Origin: Xanthomonas citri pv. mangiferaeindicae
Lineage (GTDB): Bacteria > Pseudomonadota > Gammaproteobacteria > Xanthomonadales > Xanthomonadaceae
Direction of reading: 5' to 3'
DNA: 64,000 bases
NCBI GenBank assembly: GCA_002240395.1
Contig: CP016836.1
Coordinates: 372,001-436,000, forward strand
Shown here: piece by piece, positions 33,404-42,343 of the stretch
How the letters are laid out: the number at the start of each line of letters is the position of its first letter
Numbering within the stretch: the first letter of the stretch is position 1
Notes under the pieces: generated by a model
What the model saw: only the letters and a program-made list of their open reading frames with translations
Databases searched by the model: none
What the model was told of the DNA's origin: nothing
Made by a program: the position numbers and the translations under genes

Positions 33404-35689
33404 TCAGCGCTTGGCGGCGGCGATACCTGCGGCGTTCACAGGCACAGACGCCTGCTTGGGCGCGATCCACAGGCGCAGGACGAACCAGGCCAGTGCCAGC
33501 GCGCCCACGCTGAAGAGCGTGTCGGCCGGAACGCGCATCCACACCAGCATCTCCACCAGCGGCTGCTGCATGAACTCCGCCGAGCGTGCGTACCAGTAGC
33601 CATGATCGAGCACTGCGTTGAGCTGCAGGATGCCCAGCGGCAGCAGCGTGAACGCCGACATGCCTGCCAGTCCGATGTTGAGCGACCAGAACGAAACCTT
33701 CAGCGCGCGCTCGTTCCATTCCACGCCCGGCTTCAGGCCGCGCAGGCAGAACAGCATCAGGCCGATGCCGAGCATGCCGTAGACACCGAACAGTGCAGTG
33801 TGGCCATGGTTGGCCGTCAGGTTGAGGCCCTGCATGTAGTACAGCGGCAGCGGCGGGTTGATCAGGAACCCGAACAGGCCCGCACCGACGAGGTTCCAGA
33901 ACGCCACTGCGATGAAGAACATGATCGGCCACTTGTAGCGCTGCATCCACGGCGTCGAGCGGCCCAGTCGATAGCTCTGGTAGGCCTCGAATCCGACATA
34001 GGCCAGCGGCACCACTTCGAGCGCAGAGAAGCTCGCGCCCAGCGCGATCACCGAGGTGGGCGTGCCGGCGAAGTACAGATGGTGCAATGTGCCCAGCACG
34101 CCGCCAGCCATGAACACGACCGTGGCGAACAGCACCGCGATCGTGGCGGTGCGCACCTGCAGCAGGCCCAGGCGGGTGAACAGGAAGGCGATCACCGCCA
34201 CCGCGAACACCTCGAAGAAGCCTTCCACCCACAGGTGCACGACCCACCAACGCCAGTACTCGACCATCGACAGGTGCGTGTGCTCGCCCCACATCAGGCC
34301 CGCAGCGTAGAACACGCCGATCGCCACGACCGACAGGAACAGCAGGCTGACGATCGAGCGCGATTCGCCGCCGTGGCGGATCGCCGGCCACAGCGCGCGG
34401 CCGACCAGCGTCAACCACAGGATCAGGCCGATGAACAGGAACCACTGCCAGAAGCGGCCAAGATCGACGTATTCCCACCCCTGGTGACCGAACCAGAAGT
34501 TGTGCGCCAGACCCATCTTCTGCATCACCGCAAACCACTGGCCGGTGAACGAACCGACCACGATCGTGATCAGGCAGATCCACAGCACGTTGACGCCCAG
34601 ACGCTGGAACTTCGGCTCATGGCCCGAGATCGCCGGCGCGATGTACAGCCCCATGCCGAGCCAGGCGGTGGCGATCCACAGCACCGCGAGCTGTGTGTGC
34701 CAGGTGCGCGTCAGCGAGTACGGCAGGATGTCGGCCAGCGCGAACCCGTAGGCCTCCTGGCCCTCGACCTGGTAATGCGCGGTCGTTGCGCCGAGCAGGA
34801 TCTGCACCAGGAACAACGCAATCACGATCCAGAAGTACTTGGCGCTCGCGCGCATCGACGGGGTGATGCGGATCGAGGCCAGCGGATCGGTCCGCGGCAG
34901 CTCGGGCACCATCTCGTCGCCATGGTTGACCGCGTAGTGCCAGCCCAGCAGCGCGACACCGGCGATCAAGAACAGCACACTGAAGACCGTCCACAGGAAG
35001 GCGCTGGGCGGCGGGGTGTTGCCGACCAGTTCGTCGGCGGGCCAGTTGGCGGTGTAGCTGATCACGTCATCGGGACGCTCGGTCACCGACGACCAGGCCG
35101 CCCACCAGAAGAAGCCGGTCATCGCCTTGCGGTGTGCGGCATCGGGCACCGTGTCGTTGCGCATCGCGTAGGCTTCGCGCAACTCCGCGGTAGCCGGCTC
35201 GTTGCCGAACAGGTCGATGTAGTGCGCGCCGACCAGCGCCATCGCCTCGGCACGATCGCGCTCGATGGTGATGGTGCCCGCGCTTTCGTCCCAGGTATTG
35301 CGGCGCAGCAGCGCCTGCACGCGCTTGGCGTAGGCGGCCTGGGTCGGCTCGTCGAGCTGCTTGTAGCTGTCGACGCCATGCTCGCGGCGTGCCCACAGGT
35401 CCAGCACGGCTTCGGCTTCGCGGTGCAGCCAGTCCGCGCCCCAGTCGGGGGCGACATAGGCACCATGGCCCCAGATCGAGCCCAACTGCTGTCCGCCGAT
35501 CGATTGCCACACCTGCCGGCCGGTCTCGATGTCGGCGCGGGTGAACAATACCTCGCCATCGACAGTGACCACCTTGTCGGGCATCGGCGGGGCTTTGCGG
35601 TGGACCTCGCTGCCCACCCATAACAGCACCGCGAAGGATGCGAGCAACAGGGCGGTCAGCCCTATCCATAACTTGCGTGTCGAACTCAT
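33404..35689 (-). CDS. norB: Quinol-dependent nitric oxide reductase (qNor)
   Basis: A 761-residue single-chain enzyme reducing NO to N2O with electrons from quinol. The N-terminal part (about residues 35-230: MPDKVVTVDGEVLFTRADIE, WQSIGGQQLGSIWGHGAYVA) is the cytochrome c-like extension without haem-c motif that marks the qNor type. The rest is a 12-13 helix haem-copper oxidase core with ligand histidines in TRTWHTQLAVLWIATAWLG, VHLWVEGFFEVFAVAV and GTLHHLYFAGTP. The start at 35689 gives the expected signal-anchor helix (KLWIGLTALLLASFAVLLWV). It complements nirK by removing the NO formed. Confidence 0.97.
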   Translation of the reverse strand: MSSTRKLWIGLTALLLASFAVLLWVGSEVHRKAPPMPDKVVTVDGEVLFTRADIETGRQVWQSIGGQQLGSIWGHGAYVAPDWGADWLHREAEAVLDLWARREHGVDSYKQLDEPTQAAYAKRVQALLRRNTWDESAGTITIERDRAEAMALVGAHYIDLFGNEPATAELREAYAMRNDTVPDAAHRKAMTGFFWWAAWSSVTERPDDVISYTANWPADELVGNTPPPSAFLWTVFSVLFLIAGVALLGWHYAVNHGDEMVPELPRTDPLASIRITPSMRASAKYFWIVIALFLVQILLGATTAHYQVEGQEAYGFALADILPYSLTRTWHTQLAVLWIATAWLGMGLYIAPAISGHEPKFQRLGVNVLWICLITIVVGSFTGQWFAVMQKMGLAHNFWFGHQGWEYVDLGRFWQWFLFIGLILWLTLVGRALWPAIRHGGESRSIVSLLFLSVVAIGVFYAAGLMWGEHTHLSMVEYWRWWVVHLWVEGFFEVFAVAVIAFLFTRLGLLQVRTATIAVLFATVVFMAGGVLGTLHHLYFAGTPTSVIALGASFSALEVVPLAYVGFEAYQSYRLGRSTPWMQRYKWPIMFFIAVAFWNLVGAGLFGFLINPPLPLYYMQGLNLTANHGHTALFGVYGMLGIGLMLFCLRGLKPGVEWNERALKVSFWSLNIGLAGMSAFTLLPLGILQLNAVLDHGYWYARSAEFMQQPLVEMLVWMRVPADTLFSVGALALAWFVLRLWIAPKQASVPVNAAGIAAAKR

Positions 35690-35745
35690 GGCACTGGTCT
35701 CTTTCGGGGTCCGCGGCATCGTCGGCCAGCCCTGCCCGGGCAACC

Positions 35746-35759
35746 TTGACCTGTGTCAA
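35746..35759. promoter_or_regulatory. FNR/Dnr-type box upstream of norB
   Basis: TTGACCTGTGTCAA is a perfect palindrome of the type TTGACnnnnGTCAA. Its centre is 63 bases before the norB ATG, so activation at -41.5 would give a 22-base leader. The rest of 35690-35999 shows nothing else recognisable. Confidence 0.7.
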
Positions 35760-35999
35760 GCACGCGTGAAATGCGCCTGACGGCGCGCTGGAAGTGCGCG
35801 CCGCGACACACGAAACGCGGCGGCGACCCCACTGCAGATATCCCCAAAGACGCAGACAGCGACCGGGTTGATCCATGTCATTGGCCCAGCGCTGCGCCTT
35901 GCCGATGATGCAACTGCACTCGCGCCGTGCACGTGCGGGTGCGCCCTCCCCGACGTCGACCGATCCGGCCTGCGCGTCACGATCGAATGCGAGCCCAGC

Positions 36000-36443
36000 A
36001 TGCGCCACTACGCTCTGTTCCACGTGCTGCACCTGCTTGCGGCCTTCGTCTTCGTCGGCACCGTGTTCTTCGAAGTGCTGATTCTCGAAGGCGTGCGTCG
36101 TCATGTCCCGCGCACCGTCATGCACCAGATCGAGGTCGCGATCGGCGCGCGCGCGCGCCGGTTGATGCCGTGGGTGTTGCTGGCGCTCTACGGCAGTGGG
36201 CTGGGCATGGCCTGGCGCTACCGCGCACTGCTCGCCGAGCCGCTGTCCAGCAGCTTCGGCACGTTGTTGACGCTCAAGATCGCGCTCGCGCTCGGTGTGT
36301 TCGGACACTTCCTGTTCGCGATGCGCCTGCGCAAGCGCGGCCACCTGGTGGCGTCCACCTTCAAACGCCTGCACCTGAGCGTGTTCGCGCACATGGTCGG
36401 CATCGTGCTGCTCGCCAAGCTGATGTTCCACCTGAGCTGGTGA
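36000..36443 (+). CDS. Small CopD-like integral membrane protein
   Basis: A 147-residue protein with four hydrophobic segments (FHVLHLLAAFVFVGTVFFEV, LMPWVLLALYGSGLGMAW, FGTLLTLKIALALGVFGHFL, LSVFAHMVGIVLLAKLMFHL). Histidines in the first and last helices recall haem- or copper-linked CopD/DUF2269-like proteins, but the exact family is uncertain. The start at ATG 36000 avoids a non-conserved extension. It lies between norB and fnr on the opposite strand, so a link to nitric oxide respiration is possible by position only. Confidence 0.7.
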   Translation: MRHYALFHVLHLLAAFVFVGTVFFEVLILEGVRRHVPRTVMHQIEVAIGARARRLMPWVLLALYGSGLGMAWRYRALLAEPLSSSFGTLLTLKIALALGVFGHFLFAMRLRKRGHLVASTFKRLHLSVFAHMVGIVLLAKLMFHLSW

Positions 36444-36582
36444 GCAGCCGGCGGCATGACTGCGTGCCTGCGTGTCTACGGGAACTTCGACGGCGCACAC
36501 GCAACCGGCGGGCCGACTGCAGGATATCGCCTGCGGTAGCGCCTTGGCCGCTTGACCCTGTGGATGCGGCTGGCCGTAGCAG

Positions 36583-37332
36583 TCAGTCGCGCAGCACGTG
36601 ATGGGCCAGCGTCTCCAGCGCCACCGGCTGCAGGATCTCCAGGTCGCGGCGGTCCACGCGCAGCACGCCGTCGTCCTGCATCCGCCGCAGCACCCGGCTG
36701 ACCGTCTCCGGCGCCAGGCGCAGGTAGTTGGCGATATCGGTGCGCGGCATCATCAGCCGCAGCCGCGTGGCCGAGAAGCCGCGCGCGGCGAAACGGCGCG
36801 AGAGCGTGACCAGGAACGCGGCCAGCCGTTCCTCGGCGCTGAAGTTGCCGGTCAGCAGCGAAGCCTTGCCGATGTCCTGACTGAGCAGACTGAACAGATG
36901 CTTCTGCAGGCCCGGCATGCGCCCGGCCAGCGTGGCCATCATCGGGAACGAGAACCGGCACAGCATCACGGTGTCCAGCGCAACCGCGTTGCAGGGGTAG
37001 CGCGCGCTGTGGATCGCGTTCAGGCCGATCACCTCGCCCGGCAGGAAGAAGCCCAGCACCTGCTCGCGGCCATTGCCATCGATGACGTAGGTCTTGATGG
37101 TACCGGCGCGGACCGCGGCGATCGCGTTGAACGGCGCGCCTTCCCGGAAGACGTAGTCGCCCTCACGGAATGGGCCGACGTGCTCGACCAGCACATGCAG
37201 GTCGCGCAGATCGGTCTTGTCGTAGCCCTCGGCCAGACACGCCGAGGAGAACGCACAGGTGCTGCAGAAGCGGACCTCGTCGCCGTCGTCGGCAATCGGG
37301 CTGGGCCGCGGTCGCGGCTCAAGGCCGGCCAT
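36583..37332 (-). CDS. fnr: FNR-type oxygen-sensing transcription regulator
   Basis: A 249-residue CRP/FNR-family activator. The N-terminal cysteines Cys23, Cys26 and Cys32 have the FNR spacing C-x2-C-x5-C, and a fourth, Cys114 (ARYPCNAVAL), is where FNR has its last ligand, so an oxygen-labile [4Fe-4S] cluster is expected. The cyclic-nucleotide-like beta-roll is at about residues 45-130 and the helix-turn-helix at RTDIANYLRLAPETVSRVLR. The E-x-x-S-R in ETVSR is the signature that reads TTGAT half-sites, which occur before several neighbouring genes. It starts 23 bases after hemN, probably in one operon. Confidence 0.95.
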   Translation of the reverse strand: MAGLEPRPRPSPIADDGDEVRFCSTCAFSSACLAEGYDKTDLRDLHVLVEHVGPFREGDYVFREGAPFNAIAAVRAGTIKTYVIDGNGREQVLGFFLPGEVIGLNAIHSARYPCNAVALDTVMLCRFSFPMMATLAGRMPGLQKHLFSLLSQDIGKASLLTGNFSAEERLAAFLVTLSRRFAARGFSATRLRLMMPRTDIANYLRLAPETVSRVLRRMQDDGVLRVDRRDLEILQPVALETLAHHVLRD

Positions 37333-37355
37333 GGGCGAACTCCGGACGCGCGGCG

Positions 37356-38768
37356 TCAGATCGTGCGGGAATAGCGAGGCTGCTCACTCGGCTTCTGCAG
37401 GTACCGGTCGAAACACATCGCGATGATACGCAGCAACGGCCGCCCGCGCGACGTCGCCCGGATCCTGGTGGGGGTGCACTCGACCAGGGCATCGGCCTGC
37501 AGCGGCGCCAGCGCCGCCAGCTCGCCGGCGAAATAGGCCGCGAAGTCGAGGTCGTAGGCACGCTCGATCGCCCCGATGTCGATCTCACCCTGGCACATCA
37601 GCCGCTGGATCAGGTCGGCGCGCAGCACGTCGTCGTGGCCGAGCACCAGGCCGCGCCAGATCGGCAGCGTGCCGGCGTCGATCGCCGCTTCCCACTCGGT
37701 CAGGCCGCGGTGGTTCTGCGAGAAGCTGTCGCCGACATGGCTGATCGCGCTCACGCCCAGGCCCACCAGATCGGTCTGCGCGTGCGTGGTGTAGCCCATG
37801 AAGTTGCGGTGCAGCCCGCCCTCGCGCTGGGCCCGCGCCAGTTCGTCGTCGGGCAGCGCGAAGTGGTCCATGCCGACGTAGCGGTAGCCGGCCGCCGCCA
37901 GCTTTTCGACCGCCAGGCCCAGCAGCGCGAGCTTCTCCTCGGGCGCCGGCAGCGTGGCGGCATCGATCTGGCGCTGCGGCCGGAACACGTCCGGCAGGTG
38001 CGCATAGCCGTAGATCGCCAGCCGGTCGGGGCGCGCCTGCATCACGGTGTCGAGCGTGCGGCCGAAGCCTTCGAGCGTCTGCTTGGGCAGGCCGTAGATC
38101 AGATCGACGTTGAGCGAGCGCATGCCGTAGCGACGGCTGGCCTCGATGATCTCCAGCGTCTGCTCGACGCTCTGGATGCGGTTGACCGCGGCCTGCACGA
38201 CCGGGTCGAAATCCTGCACGCCGAGACTGGCCCGGTTGAAGCCGATCTCGGCCAGGCGGCCGATGTCGTCGGGGGTGACGAAGCGCGGGTCGAGTTCGAT
38301 CGAGAAATCCCGCGCCGGGTCCTGGCTGAAGCGGAAGTGCGCGCCGAGGCTTTCGACCAGCTCGGCGATCTGGCCGGGGCCGAGGAAGTTCGGCGTGCCG
38401 CCGCCCAGGTGCAGTTGCACCACCTCGCGATCGGCATCGAACAGCGGCGCGACCATCGCGATCTCGCGATGCAGGCGGTCCAGGTACACCTGCCCGCGCG
38501 CCTCATCGCGGGTGATGATGCGGTTGCAGCCGCAGTAGAAGCAGGGGCTGCGGCAGAACGGCACGTGTACGTACAGCGACAGCTGGCGCGGGATCGGGTC
38601 GTCATTGCCGCGCCGCGCGAGTTCCTGCAAGTCGACCTCGCCGAAGCCGGGCAGGAACTGCGGCGCGGTCGGGTACGAGGTGTAACGGGGCCCGGGCCGG
38701 TCGTAGCGACGCAGCAGGTCCGGATCGAAGGGCCAGTCCTGCGGAAAGGCGGAAGCGATGGTGTCCAT
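37356..38768 (-). CDS. hemN: Oxygen-independent coproporphyrinogen III oxidase
   Basis: A 470-residue radical-SAM enzyme that makes protoporphyrinogen IX without oxygen, needed for haem under anaerobiosis. The cluster motif C-x3-C-x2-C-x-C is seen in CRSPCFYCGC, preceded by YTSYPTAPQF, and the family elements HLGGGTPNFL, SLGVQDFDPVVQAAVNRIQS and NVDLIYGLPKQT follow. The ATG at 38768 has no ribosome site, and an FNR box plus a GATACT element (38775-38780) place the transcript start at or next to the ATG, suggesting a leaderless message. fnr follows downstream. Confidence 0.97.
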   Translation of the reverse strand: MDTIASAFPQDWPFDPDLLRRYDRPGPRYTSYPTAPQFLPGFGEVDLQELARRGNDDPIPRQLSLYVHVPFCRSPCFYCGCNRIITRDEARGQVYLDRLHREIAMVAPLFDADREVVQLHLGGGTPNFLGPGQIAELVESLGAHFRFSQDPARDFSIELDPRFVTPDDIGRLAEIGFNRASLGVQDFDPVVQAAVNRIQSVEQTLEIIEASRRYGMRSLNVDLIYGLPKQTLEGFGRTLDTVMQARPDRLAIYGYAHLPDVFRPQRQIDAATLPAPEEKLALLGLAVEKLAAAGYRYVGMDHFALPDDELARAQREGGLHRNFMGYTTHAQTDLVGLGVSAISHVGDSFSQNHRGLTEWEAAIDAGTLPIWRGLVLGHDDVLRADLIQRLMCQGEIDIGAIERAYDLDFAAYFAGELAALAPLQADALVECTPTRIRATSRGRPLLRIIAMCFDRYLQKPSEQPRYSRTI

Positions 38769-38803
38769 GCGGGCAGTATCCGCGACAGTGTGTCGCCCCC
38801 GCC

Positions 38804-38817
38804 TTGACTGAAGTCAA
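38804..38817. promoter_or_regulatory. FNR/Dnr-type box upstream of hemN
   Basis: TTGACTGAAGTCAA is a perfect TTGACnnnnGTCAA palindrome centred 42.5 bases before the hemN ATG. Confidence 0.75.
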
Positions 38818-38889
38818 TCCGATCAACCGGATACGCCCATTCAGTCTGAACAAGCAGCAGACGCGCAGGCGGCGCGCCGGACGCCCCGA

Positions 38890-40613
38890 TCAGCGCGGCC
38901 CGCCGAGACGGGCGTCCATCGCCTGCCGAAGGCGGGCGCGCAGGTCGGCGCGGCGAGGCGCCGCGTCGAGCACGAAGACCCGCAGCCCGTGCGCGGGCAC
39001 GGTGGCCTGTAGCCGGTCGGTCACCGCACGCGTGCCACCGTCGAGCGCGTCGTGCCAGGTGCCCGGCTCGAGCCAGCGGGTCACTTCGGCCTGCCACGGC
39101 GCCTCGCCCTTGTTGAGCAACACCAGCGCAATCTGCGCACGGCCCTCGACATCGAGTACGCGATAGAACGCCGCGCGGTCGCCCTCGAGTTCAAGCTGCA
39201 GTTGCAACCCGCGCTGCAGTGCCGGGGTCGTGCGGCGCAGGTTCGCCACCCGGGTCAGTGCGGCATGGATCGGATGCGCGGCGGCCGCATCGACGCGCGC
39301 CTGACCGAAGTAGGCACGGTTGCCGGCATGCTCGGCACGGCCGCGCATGAAGCCGGTCTCCGAGCCGTAGTAGATCACCGGGATCCCGCGCGCCGTGAAC
39401 AGCCAGTTGTGCGCGTCGATGAAGCCGGCATCGCTGGCGTCCATGCGCGGCATGTCGTGGTTGTCGTAGAACGTCGTCAGCTCGTACGGGTTCGCGTACG
39501 GCCCGCCCTCCAGATGCAGCGACGATGCCAGACGCTCGAAGCCCGCGCCCTTGGCGAAGACCTCGTCCATCGCCTGTTTCATCGGGAAATCCAGCACGCT
39601 GATGCCGCCATTGCCGGGCCAGGTGTGCTCGGCGATCCGGTTGGCGTCGAACTCGAACGCCTCGCCGAACATGAAGAAGCCTGGATGCCGGGTGCGGATG
39701 CGCTCGGCGAACTCGCGCCAGAACGCATGCGGCATCCAGGCAATAGTGTCGACCCGAAAGGCATCCGCACCCTGGTCGATCCACTGCAGGTAGGCGCCGG
39801 CGAGATACTCCATGACCGCGGGGTTCGCGGCATCGAAATCACTGAGCTGGGCGAGGTTGCCATCGAAGATCGAACCGGTCTTGGCATCGACCGGACCGAC
39901 GTTGCTGTAGAACGCGTGCAGCGGATTGCCCGCCGGATCGAGTTGCTGCGGCGGTAGATTCTGGTGATCGGCGACCAGCCTGCCCTGCGCATCGAAGATC
40001 TGGCCGAAGCCGGGCTGCGCGGTGGGCATCGTCCACGATGGCGAGCCGTGGTTGCCGACAATGTCGAGCACGGTCTTCAGGCCCGCGGCGCGCATGCCGT
40101 CGGTGAAGCCGCGGAAGTCGAGATCGGCGCTGGGCAGGTGCTCGTCGAGCCAGTAGAAGTTCGTCCCCCAGTAGCCGTGGTAGCCGGTCTTGCCGTGGTC
40201 GCTCAGCGTGCTGTTGCACGAGATCGGGTCGCCGCCGGTGAAGGCTTCGTCGGGATTGTCGACGATCGGCGTGATCCACACCGCGCCAAAGCCCATGGCA
40301 CGGATGTAGCCGGCGTTGTCGAGCACGCCGCGGAAGTCGCCGCCGAGGTAGCCGATATTGCCGTCGATGCCATCCGGACACCGGACCGGAATGTCGAACG
40401 TGCGGTGCGCCCCGCCCTGCTCTCGGTGGTCGTTGCTCGGATCGCCATTGACGAAGCGATCGGTGACGACGAAGTACACCGCGTGCTCGGCGAACGGCTC
40501 GAGCGTGCCGTACAGGTCCATGGTTTCAGATGCGCCGGGCGCATCGCGCGTCGCGACATGGCTGCAGCCGGCACACAGCAGCGCGGCGAGCAGAAGGGGG
40601 ACGTTCGCGGCAT
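38890..40613 (-). CDS. Alpha-amylase family lipoprotein (GH13; one-base frameshift near the start)
   Basis: About 574 residues. The GH13 catalytic triad is plain: nucleophile Asp in GADAFRVDTIAWMPHAF, acid Glu in FFMFGEAFEFD, and Asp in TTFYDNHDMPRM. The N-terminus in the main frame, LLLAALLCAGCSHVAT, is a lipoprotein signal lacking a start. The only good start, ATG 40613 with CAGGAG upstream, is one base out of frame; adding one C to the five-base run at 40596-40600 gives MPRTSPLLLAALLCAGCS. So the enzyme is probably a surface or periplasmic lipoprotein cutting starch or maltodextrins. It follows the MFS transporter on the same strand. Confidence 0.87.
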
Positions 40614-40669
40614 CGCGCGGCTCCTGACGTGGGAACGGGAGGAAAGATCGGCCGGTCGCGCCGCGCGGC

Positions 40670-42148
40670 TCATGCGCCGCGCGGGCGCGAGACCCGCAGC
40701 ACGCACAGCCCCGCAAGCGCCAGGCTGGCGCCGCCGAGCATCAGCACGCGCATCGGTTCGCCATCGAACACGCGCCCGAGCAGAAAGCCCAGCGTGCTGA
40801 CCGCGACCAGTTGCGGGATCACGATGAAGAAATTGAAGATGCCCATGTACACGCCCATCTTCTCGGCCGGCAGGCTGTCGGACAGCAACGCATAGGGCAG
40901 CGACAGGATCGAGGCCCAGGCGAAGCCGACACCGACCATCGAGGCGAGCAGCCAGCGCGGATCGTCGACGAATGCGATCGACAGCAGGCCCAGCGCACCC
41001 AGCATCAGGTTGACCAGGTGCGCGCCGCGCAGGCCCACACGACGCGCCAGCCACGGGATCACGATCGCGGCCAGCGCGGCGAAGCCGTTGTAAGCGGCGA
41101 ACAGCACGCCGACCCAGTTGGCGCCGTCGTTGTAGGCCGCCGACTGCGGATCGCTGCTGCCGTAGTGGGTCTGCGCCACGGCCGCGGTGGTGTAGATCCA
41201 CATCGCGAACAGGCCGAACCACGAGAAGAACTGCACGACCGCCAACTGGCGCATTGTCGTGGGCATCGCATGCAGGTCGGCAGCGATCGTGGCCAGCATC
41301 CGCTGCGGGGCGAGCCGTGCGGCGACCATCCGCAGCAGGCCGTAGCCCAGCGGCAGGCCCGCCAGCACGTAGAGCATGCGGTCCAGGCCGAGCGTGGCCA
41401 CCGCGACGATGCCGGCCACGCCGAGCAGCAGCCAGGCGAGTCCACCACCCGCTGGCGGCACCGGCGCGCCGGCGGCCGGCAGCGCGCCTTCGGGCGTCGC
41501 GTCGTCGAATGTGCGCAGCACCTCGGGCGGGTACTCGCGCGTGCGCAGCACCGTCCACAACACGGCCAGCAGCAGCACCGCGCCGCCGAACCAGAACGCA
41601 TAGCGCACCGTGTCGGGCACCTCGCCCGCCGCGGCGGTATTGGCGACGCCCGCCTTGGCGAGCACGAACGGCAGGGCACTGGCGATCACTGAGCCGACGC
41701 CGATGAAGAAGCTCTGCATCGCATAGCCGGTCGGACGCTGGCGCGGCGCCAACTGGTCGCCGACGAAAGCACGGAACGGTTCCATCGACACGTTCAGCGA
41801 CGCGTCGAGCACCCAGAGCGTACCGGCGGCGATCCACAGCTCGGGCGAGGTCGGCATCACCGCCAAGGCGGCGGTCGAGAACAGCGCGCCCCACAGGAAG
41901 TACGGGCGACGGCGGCCCAGCCGCGTCCAGGTGCGGTCGGAGAAGTAGCCGATCACCGGCTGCACCAGCAGGCCGGTCAGCGGGGCGGCGATCCACAGGC
42001 CCGGGACCTGCTCCATGTCGGCGCCGAGCGTCTGGAAGATGCGGCTGACGTTGGCGTTCTGCAGGGCGAATCCGAACTGGATGCCCAGAAAGCCGAAGCA
42101 CATGTTCCAGATCTGCCAGAACGACAGTGACGGTTTGCGGTTGCCCAT
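40670..42148 (-). CDS. MFS sugar transporter (maltose/glucoside type)
   Basis: A 492-residue protein with 12 transmembrane helices. The start MGNRKPSLSFWQIWNMCFGF followed by LGIQFGFALQNANVSRIFQT, the loop GYFSDRTWTRLGRRRPYFLW and ASLNVSMEPFRAFVGDQLAP match the bacterial SLC45-like/GPH-type sugar:cation symporters that import maltose or sucrose in Xanthomonas and Caulobacter. Its place between an amylase and an alpha-glucosidase supports maltose or maltodextrin as substrate. The ATG at 42148 is used; the extension upstream overlaps the promoter shared with the divergent alpha-glucosidase gene. Confidence 0.9.
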   Translation of the reverse strand: MGNRKPSLSFWQIWNMCFGFLGIQFGFALQNANVSRIFQTLGADMEQVPGLWIAAPLTGLLVQPVIGYFSDRTWTRLGRRRPYFLWGALFSTAALAVMPTSPELWIAAGTLWVLDASLNVSMEPFRAFVGDQLAPRQRPTGYAMQSFFIGVGSVIASALPFVLAKAGVANTAAAGEVPDTVRYAFWFGGAVLLLAVLWTVLRTREYPPEVLRTFDDATPEGALPAAGAPVPPAGGGLAWLLLGVAGIVAVATLGLDRMLYVLAGLPLGYGLLRMVAARLAPQRMLATIAADLHAMPTTMRQLAVVQFFSWFGLFAMWIYTTAAVAQTHYGSSDPQSAAYNDGANWVGVLFAAYNGFAALAAIVIPWLARRVGLRGAHLVNLMLGALGLLSIAFVDDPRWLLASMVGVGFAWASILSLPYALLSDSLPAEKMGVYMGIFNFFIVIPQLVAVSTLGFLLGRVFDGEPMRVLMLGGASLALAGLCVLRVSRPRGA

Positions 42149-42343
42149 CGCTGCGAGGCCCCTCCCAAGGTCCGCTGCGCCCACGCAGGGTGCGCAGGCC
42201 AGGCCATGGTAGCGAGCGCGCTCACGACGGCGGCGACCTGCATACGTATTCATGCCACAGGCCCGGGAGGTGCGCTTTCGCAGGCGACACGGCATCGTCT
42301 ACCGTCCCACCGCGCCGCAGAAGGCGACCGAAGGCAGAGAGCG

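Noticed and set aside
32885..35623. Open frame of 912 codons on the plus strand
   Set aside because: It is antisense to norB and rich in Arg/His/Gln without any fold signature; norB is unmistakable on the other strand.
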